Source: Verrucomicrobiota bacterium (lineage in GTDB: Bacteria; Verrucomicrobiota; Verrucomicrobiia; Limisphaerales; PALSA-1396). From it: a stretch of DNA of 64,000 bases. A program made the translations under genes and the position numbers. The notes under the pieces are model-generated. The model had not been told where the DNA came from, searched no databases, and saw nothing but the letters and a program-made list of their open reading frames with translations. The stretch spans positions 1 to 64,000 of the forward strand of contig JACQFP010000046.1 of the NCBI GenBank assembly GCA_016200005.1, written 5' to 3'. Of this stretch, positions 1-8,654 are shown one piece after another; positions within the stretch are counted from its first letter, which is position 1; each line of letters starts with the position of its first letter.

Positions 1-380
1 TCCCCGCAGAGCCCTATCCTCCGCTGAAGCGAGGACACTTTGCGCCTCAGCAACGCACCCCTCAAGTAAAACAGCAGCGGCGCCCTCATCATTCCAGCTT
101 TGCTCGCACAGCCCTCTCCAACTTTGCTCGCACCACGACAAACATCCCCATATCAGCCTTCGGCAACGGAGGCTGCTTTTTTATACGCAATCAAGAACTG
201 GCCGCAACACGCCAAGCACACCCCGGTTTACAAAAAAGAACAAAGCCTTGACCCGGGGTTCCCGCGCCGTAACCTTCAAATGTTATGACCCAGGAAAGGC
301 ATTTCCAGGTTTGGTTTCCAAAAGTCAATCGCAGGGAAATCTTTCGATCTAAATGAATTGTTAGGCGCAAGTGCGAGCCT
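1..380. other. Intergenic stretch at the window edge, no gene supported
   Basis: No convincing gene is seen. The only open frame (100-288, +) has an unstructured Pro/Gln-rich translation, crosses a terminator-like hairpin and resembles no family I know. The 12-base string ctttgctcgcac occurs twice, near 101 and 124, as a short direct repeat. The stretch probably holds the 3' flank of a gene lying before the window plus the leader of the unknown gene starting at 381. Confidence 0.5.
154..182 (+). terminator. Putative intrinsic terminator
   Basis: cagcct pairs with aggctg, and the stem extends by a T-G and a C-G pair across a short loop. A run of T follows directly (ctttttt). This is the classic rho-independent arrangement on the plus strand and would end a transcript that begins before the window. 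No gene upstream is visible to confirm it. Confidence 0.5.
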
Positions 381-791
381 ATGGCATTCACAATCAACGG
401 AATCGGGACGACGTTTTACGGAAAGCGAGACTTTCGCACTGATGGCTCCTTTTTGACGACAGAGTGGGTGTCATTTCTTTACTTCCCCCTTTTTCCATTT
501 CGCAGCCTTCGTGTTCGATATCAGGGGCCAGCAGAGCGTCGCTTTCCCATAGGCGTTGGGTCAGCCGAGAGTTACGCAATCTATGAGAAGACAGCACCAA
601 ATCGGAAGCAGGTGCTTTATATTTATGGCTACGCTTTCTTCGTAGTCGGTTGGATGCTGTCGGTTCTTACGCTTTGCGTTAGCACCAAAGAGGCGGCTCT
701 GGCATTGACAGTGTTTTTCGTTGGCTCTTTGTTGCCCGTACCCATTCCTTGGATTTTGAGATATTATGCGAGACGAAAATTGTTCGCCTAA
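381..791 (+). CDS. Hypothetical membrane protein, 136 aa
   Basis: I do not recognise a named family. The N-terminal half begins with a GIGTTFYGKRDF segment and is soluble-looking, rich in aromatic residues and arginine. Two hydrophobic segments follow at about residues 78-100 and 105-127, and the protein ends in a basic RYYARRKLF tail. Two membrane passes with a cytoplasmic basic tail are the likely topology. The next gene on the same strand starts 17 bases after its stop, so the two may be co-transcribed. Base composition is visibly more AT-rich than in the genes after 1.5 kb, which hints that the pair was acquired. No function is proposed. Confidence 0.6.
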   Translation: MAFTINGIGTTFYGKRDFRTDGSFLTTEWVSFLYFPLFPFRSLRVRYQGPAERRFPIGVGSAESYAIYEKTAPNRKQVLYIYGYAFFVVGWMLSVLTLCVSTKEAALALTVFFVGSLLPVPIPWILRYYARRKLFA

Positions 792-808
792 GAGGCTCGG
801 TCGTTGAT

Positions 809-1405
809 ATGGCGTTCGGTTCTATGCGTTATCCTCATTGGCAGTTTTTTGAGTCGTTGGACGATGATCTGCATTCGCTCTCGCGCATAATCGAGTTCGA
901 CCGGAACAATTTCTCGACCCATTCGGTTCTGCTTGCTCGGCTGTATCTCTCCGTCTGTTCCGAGATCGACGTGGTCGCCAAGCTTCTTTGTGCGCGAATT
1001 GATCCCGCTAAGTCTCCAGCCAACATGGATGAATACAGGTCTTTGATTGCAGGCCGCTATCGCAATTTCTCAGTTCTCAAGATAGAGATGCCAGCGCACG
1101 AGTTGGATTTCCAACCATGGTCGACTTGGAGTTCAGGGACAAATCCACCGTGGTGGGGAAACTACAACAAGGTTAAGCATCAGCGGAACACGTACTATCG
1201 CGAGGCCAATCTTGGAAATGTCCTCGAATCAGCCAGCGGTTTGCTTGTCATGCTTACGTATTACTATCAACCGGAACTCTACGCGTTGAAGGCCCCGTTT
1301 CAGCCTCTTTTTAAATCTATGAGGATTGAGGCTCAGTACGCTCGCACTAATCGTTTGCCTACTTATTATTCGCTTCCGGACTTTGGCAAAGGTGCCACAG
1401 GATGA
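809..1405 (+). CDS. Hypothetical protein with HEPN-like motif, 198 aa
   Basis: The open frame begins at 749, inside the preceding gene. The ATG at 809 avoids that overlap, follows an agagg string at 791-795 and gives a 198-residue product. The protein looks alpha-helical, with a helix around residues 45-60. It carries WWGNYNKVKHQR at 115-126, followed by a hydrophobic helix. An N-x-x-K-H-x-R pattern before a helix resembles small HEPN-type or AbiV-like proteins, several of which act as RNases in defence or toxin systems. That link is an inference from one motif. Codon use is AT-rich like its upstream neighbour. An ordinary uncharacterised domain is equally possible. Confidence 0.6.
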   Translation: MAFGSMRYPHWQFFESLDDDLHSLSRIIEFDRNNFSTHSVLLARLYLSVCSEIDVVAKLLCARIDPAKSPANMDEYRSLIAGRYRNFSVLKIEMPAHELDFQPWSTWSSGTNPPWWGNYNKVKHQRNTYYREANLGNVLESASGLLVMLTYYYQPELYALKAPFQPLFKSMRIEAQYARTNRLPTYYSLPDFGKGATG

Positions 1406-1541
1406 GAACCTGAATAGCTTGAAAGAATAAGTCAAAGTATCTCCCGCAAAGCCTTTCCAGTGTGGCTCGCCCGGCAAGCAACAATTTATCCGTCCTAGTG
1501 CCCGCTCATTCGCGAAGTTGCCATTTCCCTCTGTTCTGGTG

Positions 1542-4500
1542 ATGATTCGCCATCGCATGAATACTTCGTCGCGCTGGTTCGCCACGTCAATGCTGGCCGC
1601 AACGTTCGCTGCCGCCGCTGCATGCGCCGCAGATTTTCCCGCCGTTTACAACAGTGAGCCGGACACAAACGCTGCGCCGCCTTCGCCAAAGGAATCGTTG
1701 GCGAAACTAAAACTCCCGCCCGGTTTCAAGGCCACCGTGTTTGCCGCCGAGCCGGATGTGCAAAATCCCATCGCCATGGCCTGGGATGCGCGGGGCCGGT
1801 TGTGGATCGCGGAGAATTACACCTACGCCGAGCGCGCCAAGAGGTTCGATCTGCACTTGCGCGACCGCATCCTCATCTTTGAGGACAAAAACGGCGATGG
1901 GCATTTCGATTCACGCAAAGTTTTCACGGACGAGGCGCAAATGCTCACCAGCGTCGAAGTCGGTCACGGCGGCGTGTGGGCAATGTGCCCGCCGCAGTTG
2001 TTGTTCATCCCCGACAAGGATGGCGACGGAGTTCCGGACGGCCCGGCCGAAGTCGTGTTGGACGGTTTCACCGTGCCCGCGAACAATTATCATAACTTTG
2101 CTAACGGCCTGCATTGGGGGCCGGATGGCTGGCTCTATGGGCGCTGTGGCGCGTCAGCGCCCGGCAAAATCGGCGTCCCCGGCACGCCGGACAGCGCGCG
2201 GTTGCCGGTCCCGGGAGCGATCTGGCGCTATCATCCGAAGCGAAAAGTTGTGGAGGTGCTCACTTCCGGTCCGATGAATTCCTGGGGCCACGATTGGGAC
2301 GCCTATGGCGAAGCCTTCTGCATCAATACGGTCAACGGCCATCTCTGGCACGTCATTCCCGGCACGCATTATCTCGTCGGGCACACGATTGATCCCAACC
2401 CGCACACTTACGAGTTGATGGACATGCACGCCGACCATTGGCACTTCGACACGGCAAAAGGCTGGTCGAGATCGCGCGATGGTTCGTCGGATTCTCTCGG
2501 TGGCGGCCACGCGCACGTCGGGGCGATGATTTATCTCGGCGACAACTGGCCCGCTGAATATCGCGGTCATCTCTTCACGCTGAATTTGCACGGTCACCGC
2601 GTGAATCAGGAAATTCTCGAACGCTCCGGCTCCGGCTACGTGGGCAAGCACGGCGACGACTGTTTCTTTTTCGGCGACGGCTGGTTTCGCGGGCTGGAAC
2701 TGGGCTACGGTCCTGACGGCGGCGTGTTCGTGCTCGACTGGAGCGACACCGGCGAATGTCACGAAGCCGACGGCGTCCATCGCACGTCGGGCCGCATCTA
2801 CAAGATTACTTACGGCGATCCGAAGCCGTCACCGGTCACAGACCTCACGAAGCTGAGTGTGAGCGAGTTGGTGAAGTTGCAGTTGCATCCGAATGAATGG
2901 TTCGTCCGTCAGGCGTGCTTGCAACTCGCCGAACGCGCAACTGCTGGTCGCGAATTCGAAACCGCCAAGATGCAACTTCGCGAAATGTTCGCGCGTCAGA
3001 CGAATTCGGTGATGCAACTCCGCGCGATGTGGGCGCTTTACACCATCGGCGCGGCGGATGAAGATTTTCTCCGTGCCCAACTGCGTCATCCGGACGAGCA
3101 CGTTCGCACCTGGGCCATCCGCCTGCTCACAGACTTCTGGCCGCTGGACACCGTGATGTCCACGCGCGCAGTCGGTAGGGCCGACCTGCCGGTCGGCCAG
3201 ACTTTGAAGGAGTTTACTCGCCTCGCGAAAACCGATTCATCTGCCCTGATCCGTCTCGCTTTGGCCACCGTGCTGCAACGCCTGCCCGTGGCGCAGCGCG
3301 CTGAACTTGCCGCGCCGTTGCTCGCTCACGTCGAAGATGCGAATGATCACAATCTGCCATTGATGATTTGGTATGGCCTGATTCCCGTCGGCGACGCCGC
3401 GCCGGCTACGCTAGCTGCTCTGGCTGCGGATTGCCAGTTACCGCTGACGTTAAAATATATCGCCCGCCGGCTCGGCGAGGACATTGAGAAAAATCCCGCG
3501 CCGCTGAACGACTTGTTGAAGTTGACCGCAAGCAAACCGGAGCAATTTCAAACCGACATCCTGGCCGGCTTGTCTGAAGCGTTGCGCGGTTGGAGCAAGG
3601 CGCGGAAACCGGCGTCGTGGGAGGCGTTGCAAAGGGAATTGGCCGAGCCGCCAAACACTCGCCTGCGCAATCAAACCCGGGATCTCAGTGTTCTCTTTGG
3701 CGATGGCCGCGCGTTGGACGAAGTCAAGCGCGTCGCGCTGGATCGCAAAGCCGACCTCGCTTTCCGCCGTTCAGCGTTGCAGACGCTGATTGAGAACAAG
3801 CCCGCCGACTTGCGAGCCATCTGCGAGGAATTGTTGAAGGTGAGGTTTCTCAACTCGACCGCGGTTCGCGGTTTGGCCCTCTTTGACGATCCGGTGATCG
3901 GCGAAAAGCTGGCCGAGAGTTACCAGGAGTTTCATCCCTCGGAACGCGGGGCGGTCATGGACACGCTGGTTTCCCGCCCGTCGTTCGCGCGGCCGTTGCT
4001 CGAAGAAATGGCCGCCCGGCGAATTCCGCGCGCGGACATGACGCCGTTTCACGCCCGGCAGGTGCGCAGCTTCAATGACGCAACGCTCAGCAAACGACTC
4101 GCTGAAGTTTGGGGCGAACTGCGCGACAGCCCCGCCGATAAGAAGCAATTCATCGCGCAGTTGAAAACGAGACTCACGCCTGCCGCTCTCGCCGCTGCCG
4201 ACAAGAGCGCGGGCCGCCAGGTGTTCAATACCGCGTGCGCCGCGTGCCACACGCTTTACGGCCACGGCGGACAAACCGGTCCAGACCTCACCGGCTCGGG
4301 CCGCGACAATCTGGATTACCTGCTCGATAACATCGTTGATCCGAGCGCGGTCGTGAACGCGGATTTCCGCATGTCGGTCCTCGATCTCAAGGATGGCCGC
4401 ACGCTCAATGGCCTGATCGCCGCAAACACCGAGCGCACGCTCACACTGAAGACTTTGACCGAAACCTTGACACTGGAGCGCGCCGGGGTTCAAAGCGTTC

Positions 4501-4607
4501 AGCAATCTTCGCTTTCCCTGATGCCCGAAGGTTTGCTCGAAGCCTTGAACGAGACGCAGGTGCGCGATCTCATCGCCTACCTCATGCATCGGACCCAGGT
4601 GCCGTGA
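1542..4607 (+). CDS. PVC-type exported dehydrogenase with HEAT repeats and cytochrome c domain
   Basis: This is a large secreted protein of about 1021 residues. A signal peptide ends near the ACA/ADF boundary; in-frame ATGs at 1518, 1542 and 1557 are all possible and 1542 is a compromise. Residues of about 45-440 form the glucose/sorbosone-dehydrogenase-like propeller typical of Planctomycetes and Verrucomicrobia, with calcium-type DxDGDG loops (KNGDGHFD, DKDGDGVPD). A middle region of about 450-860 looks like helical HEAT repeats. A c-type heme site CAACH lies at 899-903, followed by TGPDLTGSGR, which matches the C-terminal heme-binding domain of the family. Periplasmic oxidation of sugars or alcohols with electron transfer to heme is the usual inference; the substrate is unknown. 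The gene converges on the esterase/SMP-30 gene. A palindromic repeat appears inside the reading frame near 3179. Confidence 0.9.
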   Translation: MIRHRMNTSSRWFATSMLAATFAAAAACAADFPAVYNSEPDTNAAPPSPKESLAKLKLPPGFKATVFAAEPDVQNPIAMAWDARGRLWIAENYTYAERAKRFDLHLRDRILIFEDKNGDGHFDSRKVFTDEAQMLTSVEVGHGGVWAMCPPQLLFIPDKDGDGVPDGPAEVVLDGFTVPANNYHNFANGLHWGPDGWLYGRCGASAPGKIGVPGTPDSARLPVPGAIWRYHPKRKVVEVLTSGPMNSWGHDWDAYGEAFCINTVNGHLWHVIPGTHYLVGHTIDPNPHTYELMDMHADHWHFDTAKGWSRSRDGSSDSLGGGHAHVGAMIYLGDNWPAEYRGHLFTLNLHGHRVNQEILERSGSGYVGKHGDDCFFFGDGWFRGLELGYGPDGGVFVLDWSDTGECHEADGVHRTSGRIYKITYGDPKPSPVTDLTKLSVSELVKLQLHPNEWFVRQACLQLAERATAGREFETAKMQLREMFARQTNSVMQLRAMWALYTIGAADEDFLRAQLRHPDEHVRTWAIRLLTDFWPLDTVMSTRAVGRADLPVGQTLKEFTRLAKTDSSALIRLALATVLQRLPVAQRAELAAPLLAHVEDANDHNLPLMIWYGLIPVGDAAPATLAALAADCQLPLTLKYIARRLGEDIEKNPAPLNDLLKLTASKPEQFQTDILAGLSEALRGWSKARKPASWEALQRELAEPPNTRLRNQTRDLSVLFGDGRALDEVKRVALDRKADLAFRRSALQTLIENKPADLRAICEELLKVRFLNSTAVRGLALFDDPVIGEKLAESYQEFHPSERGAVMDTLVSRPSFARPLLEEMAARRIPRADMTPFHARQVRSFNDATLSKRLAEVWGELRDSPADKKQFIAQLKTRLTPAALAAADKSAGRQVFNTACAACHTLYGHGGQTGPDLTGSGRDNLDYLLDNIVDPSAVVNADFRMSVLDLKDGRTLNGLIAANTERTLTLKTLTETLTLERAGVQSVQQSSLSLMPEGLLEALNETQVRDLIAYLMHRTQVP
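3179..3198. repeat. Palindrome inside the dehydrogenase reading frame
   Basis: ggccgacc at 3179-3186 and ggtcggcc at 3191-3198 form a perfect 8-bp stem with a four-base loop inside the coding sequence. It encodes the low-complexity linker GRADLPVG between HEAT-like helices. It resembles the short GC-rich extragenic palindromes found elsewhere in this window, and the frame is preserved. Confidence 0.5.
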
Positions 4608-4700
4608 GGCGGATCGGCATTGAATTTTGCAAGCGCACGTCGCGAAGCGCGCTGGTCTTCTGTCGCAGGTCATCCTGTGACGCGGCGACGACTAACGGAA

Positions 4701-6470
4701 TTAGAGCCTTGGCGGCGCCGGTTTGTTTGGCACATCCCAAGCGTTCGCGCCTCTGACTTTTAGTTTCCGCTTGAAGACTTTGTCGCCGCACGTGGCGAAG
4801 AGCGTGTCGAAGTTCTCGCCGCCGAAGCAGAGGTTCGCGATTCTTCCGTTCGGTGTCGGGATGATGCAGTTCACGCGGCCCGCCTGGTCGCAAACCTGGA
4901 TGCCCATGCGCGTGGCGACGTAGAGGCGACCATCTCGGTCCACCTTCATGCCGTCGGCGCCGCTGTCGTCGGCAGTGTCGGGCACGTGCAGATGAAAGTA
5001 TTGCTGCTTGTGGGCGAGTGAACCGTCGGACTGGATTTGGTAGCTGTAAACCCAGTGCGAGCGACTGTCAGCGACGTAGAGCAGCGTCTGGTCGGGCGAG
5101 AGTGTGAGGCCGTTCGAGAAGCGCAGGCCGCTGTCCACTTCCTTCTTTGTGCCGTCAGGCTTGATGTGCCAGACGCGGCTGGTGTTGGTGTTCGCGCCGG
5201 TCCAGTTGGGATTGGTGGCGTAAATGTCGCCGTTGCGTGCCACAACGATGTCATTGCCACGAAATCCTTCCGCCATGACCGTCGCTTTGGCACTGGCGTC
5301 GTATGCGAGAACTTTTTCCTCGCCGCCCGTGATTGTGTAGAGACGACCATCCGGTCCGAATGCCTGGCCACTCCCGCTACGGGTCTGCTCGGCAAAAACC
5401 GACACCGTGCCATCAAGACTGATTTTGTGGATGCGGTTGTTAGGAATGTCCGTGAAGAAAATTTCGCCTTTCGCGTTGACCGCCGGGCCTTCGGTGAATT
5501 TGTAACCTTCAGCAACCAGTTGCCAACTCTCGCCGGGCAACAGGATTTCCTTGAGTTGCGGTGAGCCGGCGCCCGCTTTGACCGGCGTGGGCCAGTCCTT
5601 CCAAAGCCAGCGCACCGCGTCGGGGAAAATGGCGGCGGCGTGTTTGCCGTTGTGACCGCCGTCGCCCCAGACGTGATTGACTTCATAACCGGCGAACGTG
5701 AGCGCGCGTTCCATCTCTTGATTCGCCATCCACCAGTCACCGGCATAGATGTTTTGATCAGCGCTGCCGTCTTGAAGAAACACACGGATGGGCTTCGGCT
5801 CGAATTTGCGAATGAGCGTCGGGTAATTATTTCCACCGCGCAGGCCGACGAACGTGCCGACGGTGCTGAAAACGCGACTGAACGCATCGGATCGCTCCCA
5901 CGCCGCGGTGAACGCGCAAATCGCGCCGCTGCTCGAACCGCCAATGGCGCGGTCGTTGCCATTCTTTGACAAACGAATCGGTCGTCCATCGGAAGTCGTC
6001 TTCTTCTCGACCTCCGGCAGGACTTCTTCGAGCACGAAGCGGGCGTAATTGTCGCCGAGGCCATCATATTCGTAGCTGCGATTGAAGCGGTCGAGCGCGT
6101 TAGTGGACGGTGCTTTCACGCGCCCGTGCATTATGAAGACGCCGATGGTCACGGGCATTTCCTTTTTGTGGATGAGATTGTCGAAGACGACCGGCGCGTT
6201 ATATTGCACGCCGTCCTGATTCACGTAAACGCACGCCGGCGTGGCGGGATCGTATTGCTTCGGTACATAGATCCAGTAATCCCGCACCGCGCCAGGAAAG
6301 ATTTTGCTGTGCTCGAACGTGAATTTCGTCACCTCGCCCTTGGGCACGCCGGGTTGTTCCTTCGAGTCGGGGCCGGGCTGGTAGTCATCGGCTGCGCGGG
6401 AAGAAATGCTTTGAGAGAGTAGCCAAAGGATTACCGTGCCGCAACGGGTGAAGGAATAAAGTGATTTCAT
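4701..6470 (-). CDS. Secreted esterase fused to SMP-30/gluconolactonase domain
   Basis: The product has 589 residues with a signal peptide at 1-26. Residues of about 45-295 match the enterochelin-esterase-like alpha/beta hydrolase fold. The nucleophile elbow is GSSSG with Ser180, an aspartate lies in the segment FLQDGSADQN (231-240), and His273 in GGHNG is the likely catalytic histidine. Residues of about 310-585 form a six-bladed SMP-30/gluconolactonase-like propeller (TEGPAVNAKGEIFFTD, FSNGLTLSPDQ). Such fusions occur in Planctomycetes and Verrucomicrobia. The likely role is hydrolysis of esters or lactones of plant or microbial carbohydrates outside the cytoplasm. The gene converges with the PVC dehydrogenase, only 93 bases away, and is preceded on its own strand by the oxoamine synthase, with a large inverted repeat between them. 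Confidence 0.88.
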   Translation of the reverse strand: MKSLYSFTRCGTVILWLLSQSISSRAADDYQPGPDSKEQPGVPKGEVTKFTFEHSKIFPGAVRDYWIYVPKQYDPATPACVYVNQDGVQYNAPVVFDNLIHKKEMPVTIGVFIMHGRVKAPSTNALDRFNRSYEYDGLGDNYARFVLEEVLPEVEKKTTSDGRPIRLSKNGNDRAIGGSSSGAICAFTAAWERSDAFSRVFSTVGTFVGLRGGNNYPTLIRKFEPKPIRVFLQDGSADQNIYAGDWWMANQEMERALTFAGYEVNHVWGDGGHNGKHAAAIFPDAVRWLWKDWPTPVKAGAGSPQLKEILLPGESWQLVAEGYKFTEGPAVNAKGEIFFTDIPNNRIHKISLDGTVSVFAEQTRSGSGQAFGPDGRLYTITGGEEKVLAYDASAKATVMAEGFRGNDIVVARNGDIYATNPNWTGANTNTSRVWHIKPDGTKKEVDSGLRFSNGLTLSPDQTLLYVADSRSHWVYSYQIQSDGSLAHKQQYFHLHVPDTADDSGADGMKVDRDGRLYVATRMGIQVCDQAGRVNCIIPTPNGRIANLCFGGENFDTLFATCGDKVFKRKLKVRGANAWDVPNKPAPPRL

Positions 6471-6547
6471 TGGCTGAGGTTTTTATTCGTTGGCGAGCGG
6501 GATGTCAAAGTCAGTCAACGTGCCCGTCGTGTTCGTAGCGGTCGGCC

Positions 6548-6622
6548 AGGAGCGCGGACAGCCTTGTCCGCGAGTCTTGTTGATGGCTTCGCGTTTTCGC
6601 GGACAAGGCTGTCCGCGCTCCT
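6548..6622. repeat. Perfect 25-bp inverted repeat
   Basis: Arms at 6548-6572 and 6598-6622 are exact reverse complements, starting aggagcgcgg on the left, with a 25-base spacer. Each arm holds its own small palindrome built on ggaca/tgtcc. It sits between the stop of the oxoamine synthase gene and the start of the esterase gene, both on the minus strand. No T-run follows, so it is more like an extragenic palindromic or miniature element than a simple terminator. Confidence 0.8.
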
Positions 6623-6650
6623 GTTTGTGCGCAGTTGCGGTCAGTCTTGA

Positions 6651-7757
6651 TTACACCTTTCTAGCGACAAACACCATTAGTGCCTCGACTAAATCATCCA
6701 GTTGCTTCCGGCTGTGCTCGCTGGAAATGGTGAAGCGGAAGTAGCCATTCTTCGGTCCTCCCGGATAGCGAATGAACGACGGGAAAATTCTGTGGGCTAG
6801 AAGTTGCCTCTTGAGGCGGACGCCATCGGCGGCGCGGCGCGGGATGATTGCGACGATTGGACTGTGAGTTTCCCCAACTGGAAGCCCGACTTTACGCAGC
6901 GCCAATTTCACATACTGAGTATTGGTTGCAAGACGCCGAAGCAAACTTCGATCGGTTCTGAGAATCTCCAATGATTCCAGTGCCGCGTTTGCGAGCGGCA
7001 AGGGCAGGGGAGTGTTGCCGACAACCACACGGCTACGGGCGACGATCTTCTTCCTTAGCGCAGTCGTTCCCAACACCGCGCCGCCGTAAACACCAAATGC
7101 CTTGCTCAACGTGATTGTTTGAATGATTCGGTCTGTGGCAATGCCCGCGTGCTCCGCTGTCCCGCGTCCGTTCTTGCCGAGAACTCCCGCGCCGTGCGCG
7201 TCGTCCACCAGCAAGGCGGCGTTGGCGGGGAGCGTGTCCAAATAGGATTTGAGCGGGGCGATGCTGCCGTTGTGAGAAAACATTCCATCGGTCAGCATGA
7301 TCAGCTTGGTGTTCTTTCCTAGCCGACGAACGTGTCGCGCGACATCGTTTGCATCGCGATGTTTGAATTTCACGATGGGGCAATCGAGAAACTGAGCGGC
7401 ATCAACCAGCGAGCCATGCGCCAGTTCATCAATCAATGCATGAGAAAATTCTCCGGCCAGCGCTTGCGCGACCATCAGGTTGGGCAGATAACCGTTCGAG
7501 GCGAGCAGGGCGCTTTCAACACCGAAGAATTGTGCGAGCTTCGCTTCCAGCAATTCGTAAAGGCGATGGTTGCCGGTGGTCAGGCGCGAGGCCGCCACGT
7601 TTAATCCGTAGCGCTGCAATCCCCCGCGCAGCGCGGCCAGCACTGCCGGATGACTGCCAAGCCGGAAATAATCGCAGCCGCCGAAATACGACAGCGTGCG
7701 TCCGCGCTGACAGACGTAGGTGCGGTTGACCTGCTGGAGAGGCGCGGGTTCGGTCAT
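6651..7757 (-). CDS. 8-amino-7-oxononanoate synthase-like PLP enzyme (alpha-oxoamine synthase)
   Basis: A fold-type I PLP enzyme of 368 residues. LLASNGYLPNL at about 85-94 and the DDAHGAGVLG loop (Asp185 and His188) are family landmarks. The cofactor lysine is Lys219 in TLSKAFGVYGG. These are the signature positions of BioF, KBL and HemA-type alpha-oxoamine synthases, which condense an amino acid with an acyl-CoA and release CO2. The DDAHG loop is closest to BioF, which makes the first committed biotin intermediate from pimeloyl thioester and alanine. No other biotin gene lies nearby, so a different acyl or amino-acid substrate is possible. It is slightly shorter than typical BioF. Confidence 0.8.
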   Translation of the reverse strand: MTEPAPLQQVNRTYVCQRGRTLSYFGGCDYFRLGSHPAVLAALRGGLQRYGLNVAASRLTTGNHRLYELLEAKLAQFFGVESALLASNGYLPNLMVAQALAGEFSHALIDELAHGSLVDAAQFLDCPIVKFKHRDANDVARHVRRLGKNTKLIMLTDGMFSHNGSIAPLKSYLDTLPANAALLVDDAHGAGVLGKNGRGTAEHAGIATDRIIQTITLSKAFGVYGGAVLGTTALRKKIVARSRVVVGNTPLPLPLANAALESLEILRTDRSLLRRLATNTQYVKLALRKVGLPVGETHSPIVAIIPRRAADGVRLKRQLLAHRIFPSFIRYPGGPKNGYFRFTISSEHSRKQLDDLVEALMVFVARKV

Positions 7758-7870
7758 GCACGACTACTTTAGCCGCGTTGTAGCAGATGAGGCGAGGAAA
7801 GTTTGGATAGACGCGAGACAGTGGACTAGGCGCGAACAATTGCAGCCTATCTCTATATCAGGCCATCGTC

Positions 7871-8464
7871 TCAATGTGCACATTCTTCAACTCGGACAAA
7901 TGGTCGTGAATCGGGTACATCTTCCAAGAATCCCTCGGCATCGTATGACAGTTTATCCTCCTTCCGGAAGAGGACATCCTCGATTGGTATGGAATAACAA
8001 ATTACGACGCGATCATCCCCCGGCAGAAAGTGTCTTAGTTTGATGTTCAACGCCGCCTCCTGACAGGAGACCCAACACTCAAACCCGATGTATTTCAGGC
8101 GAAACCGACGCTCCGAGCCGTCCGGAAGGATGTAATAATAATCTTCGCGATCATCTCGCATGCCGACTAGCGGTCCAGCCACGAAGTGATCAGGCTCAGT
8201 TGATGTTCTGACGCGGCTACCGGCGGCAGGCCAGAGGCTATGAGAGCCTACAAATCCACGATACAGCCACAACTTGCTTTCGTAGGAAAAAGTGAACTCG
8301 ATTCCCAAGCGCCCCTGAACTTCGTGATGGAATACTCCAAATGGCCATGTCGAAGCAAAAAGACGCAAGTCTCCTGTCAAGGAAGTTCCCTTTCTCAGAA
8401 TGAAATTTCGGCGGATCTGATTTTGGAACGAATGGTCCCGCTCTAACTTCAGCATGATGTTCAT
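7871..8464 (-). CDS. Hypothetical protein, 197 aa
   Basis: No family is recognised. The 197-residue product has no signal peptide or membrane segment, is rich in charged and aromatic residues, and looks like a soluble mixed alpha/beta protein. It contains REDYYYILPDGSERRFRLKY at about 105-125. A second ATG three codons in, at 8455, is an alternative start. It stands alone between the oxoamine synthase and the SLBB lipoprotein, with 100-200 base gaps on each side. Its base composition is more AT-rich than its neighbours. No function is proposed. Confidence 0.6.
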   Translation of the reverse strand: MNIMLKLERDHSFQNQIRRNFILRKGTSLTGDLRLFASTWPFGVFHHEVQGRLGIEFTFSYESKLWLYRGFVGSHSLWPAAGSRVRTSTEPDHFVAGPLVGMRDDREDYYYILPDGSERRFRLKYIGFECWVSCQEAALNIKLRHFLPGDDRVVICYSIPIEDVLFRKEDKLSYDAEGFLEDVPDSRPFVRVEECAH

Positions 8465-8654
8465 AGGGTGTTGACCTACTTTAGATCAGTTGCGGGATTT
8501 GCGGCCTAACATCTTTCACGGTTGAAGCGTATTCTGGACGTAAGTTTCTGTCCAGCGCAGTCTTCATTACAGCATGAGCCTCGCACAGTCACCGACAAAG
8601 GCGGCAAACTATCTGCACGATAACTGAACCCTCAGCCGGACGAAATGTATTGAC

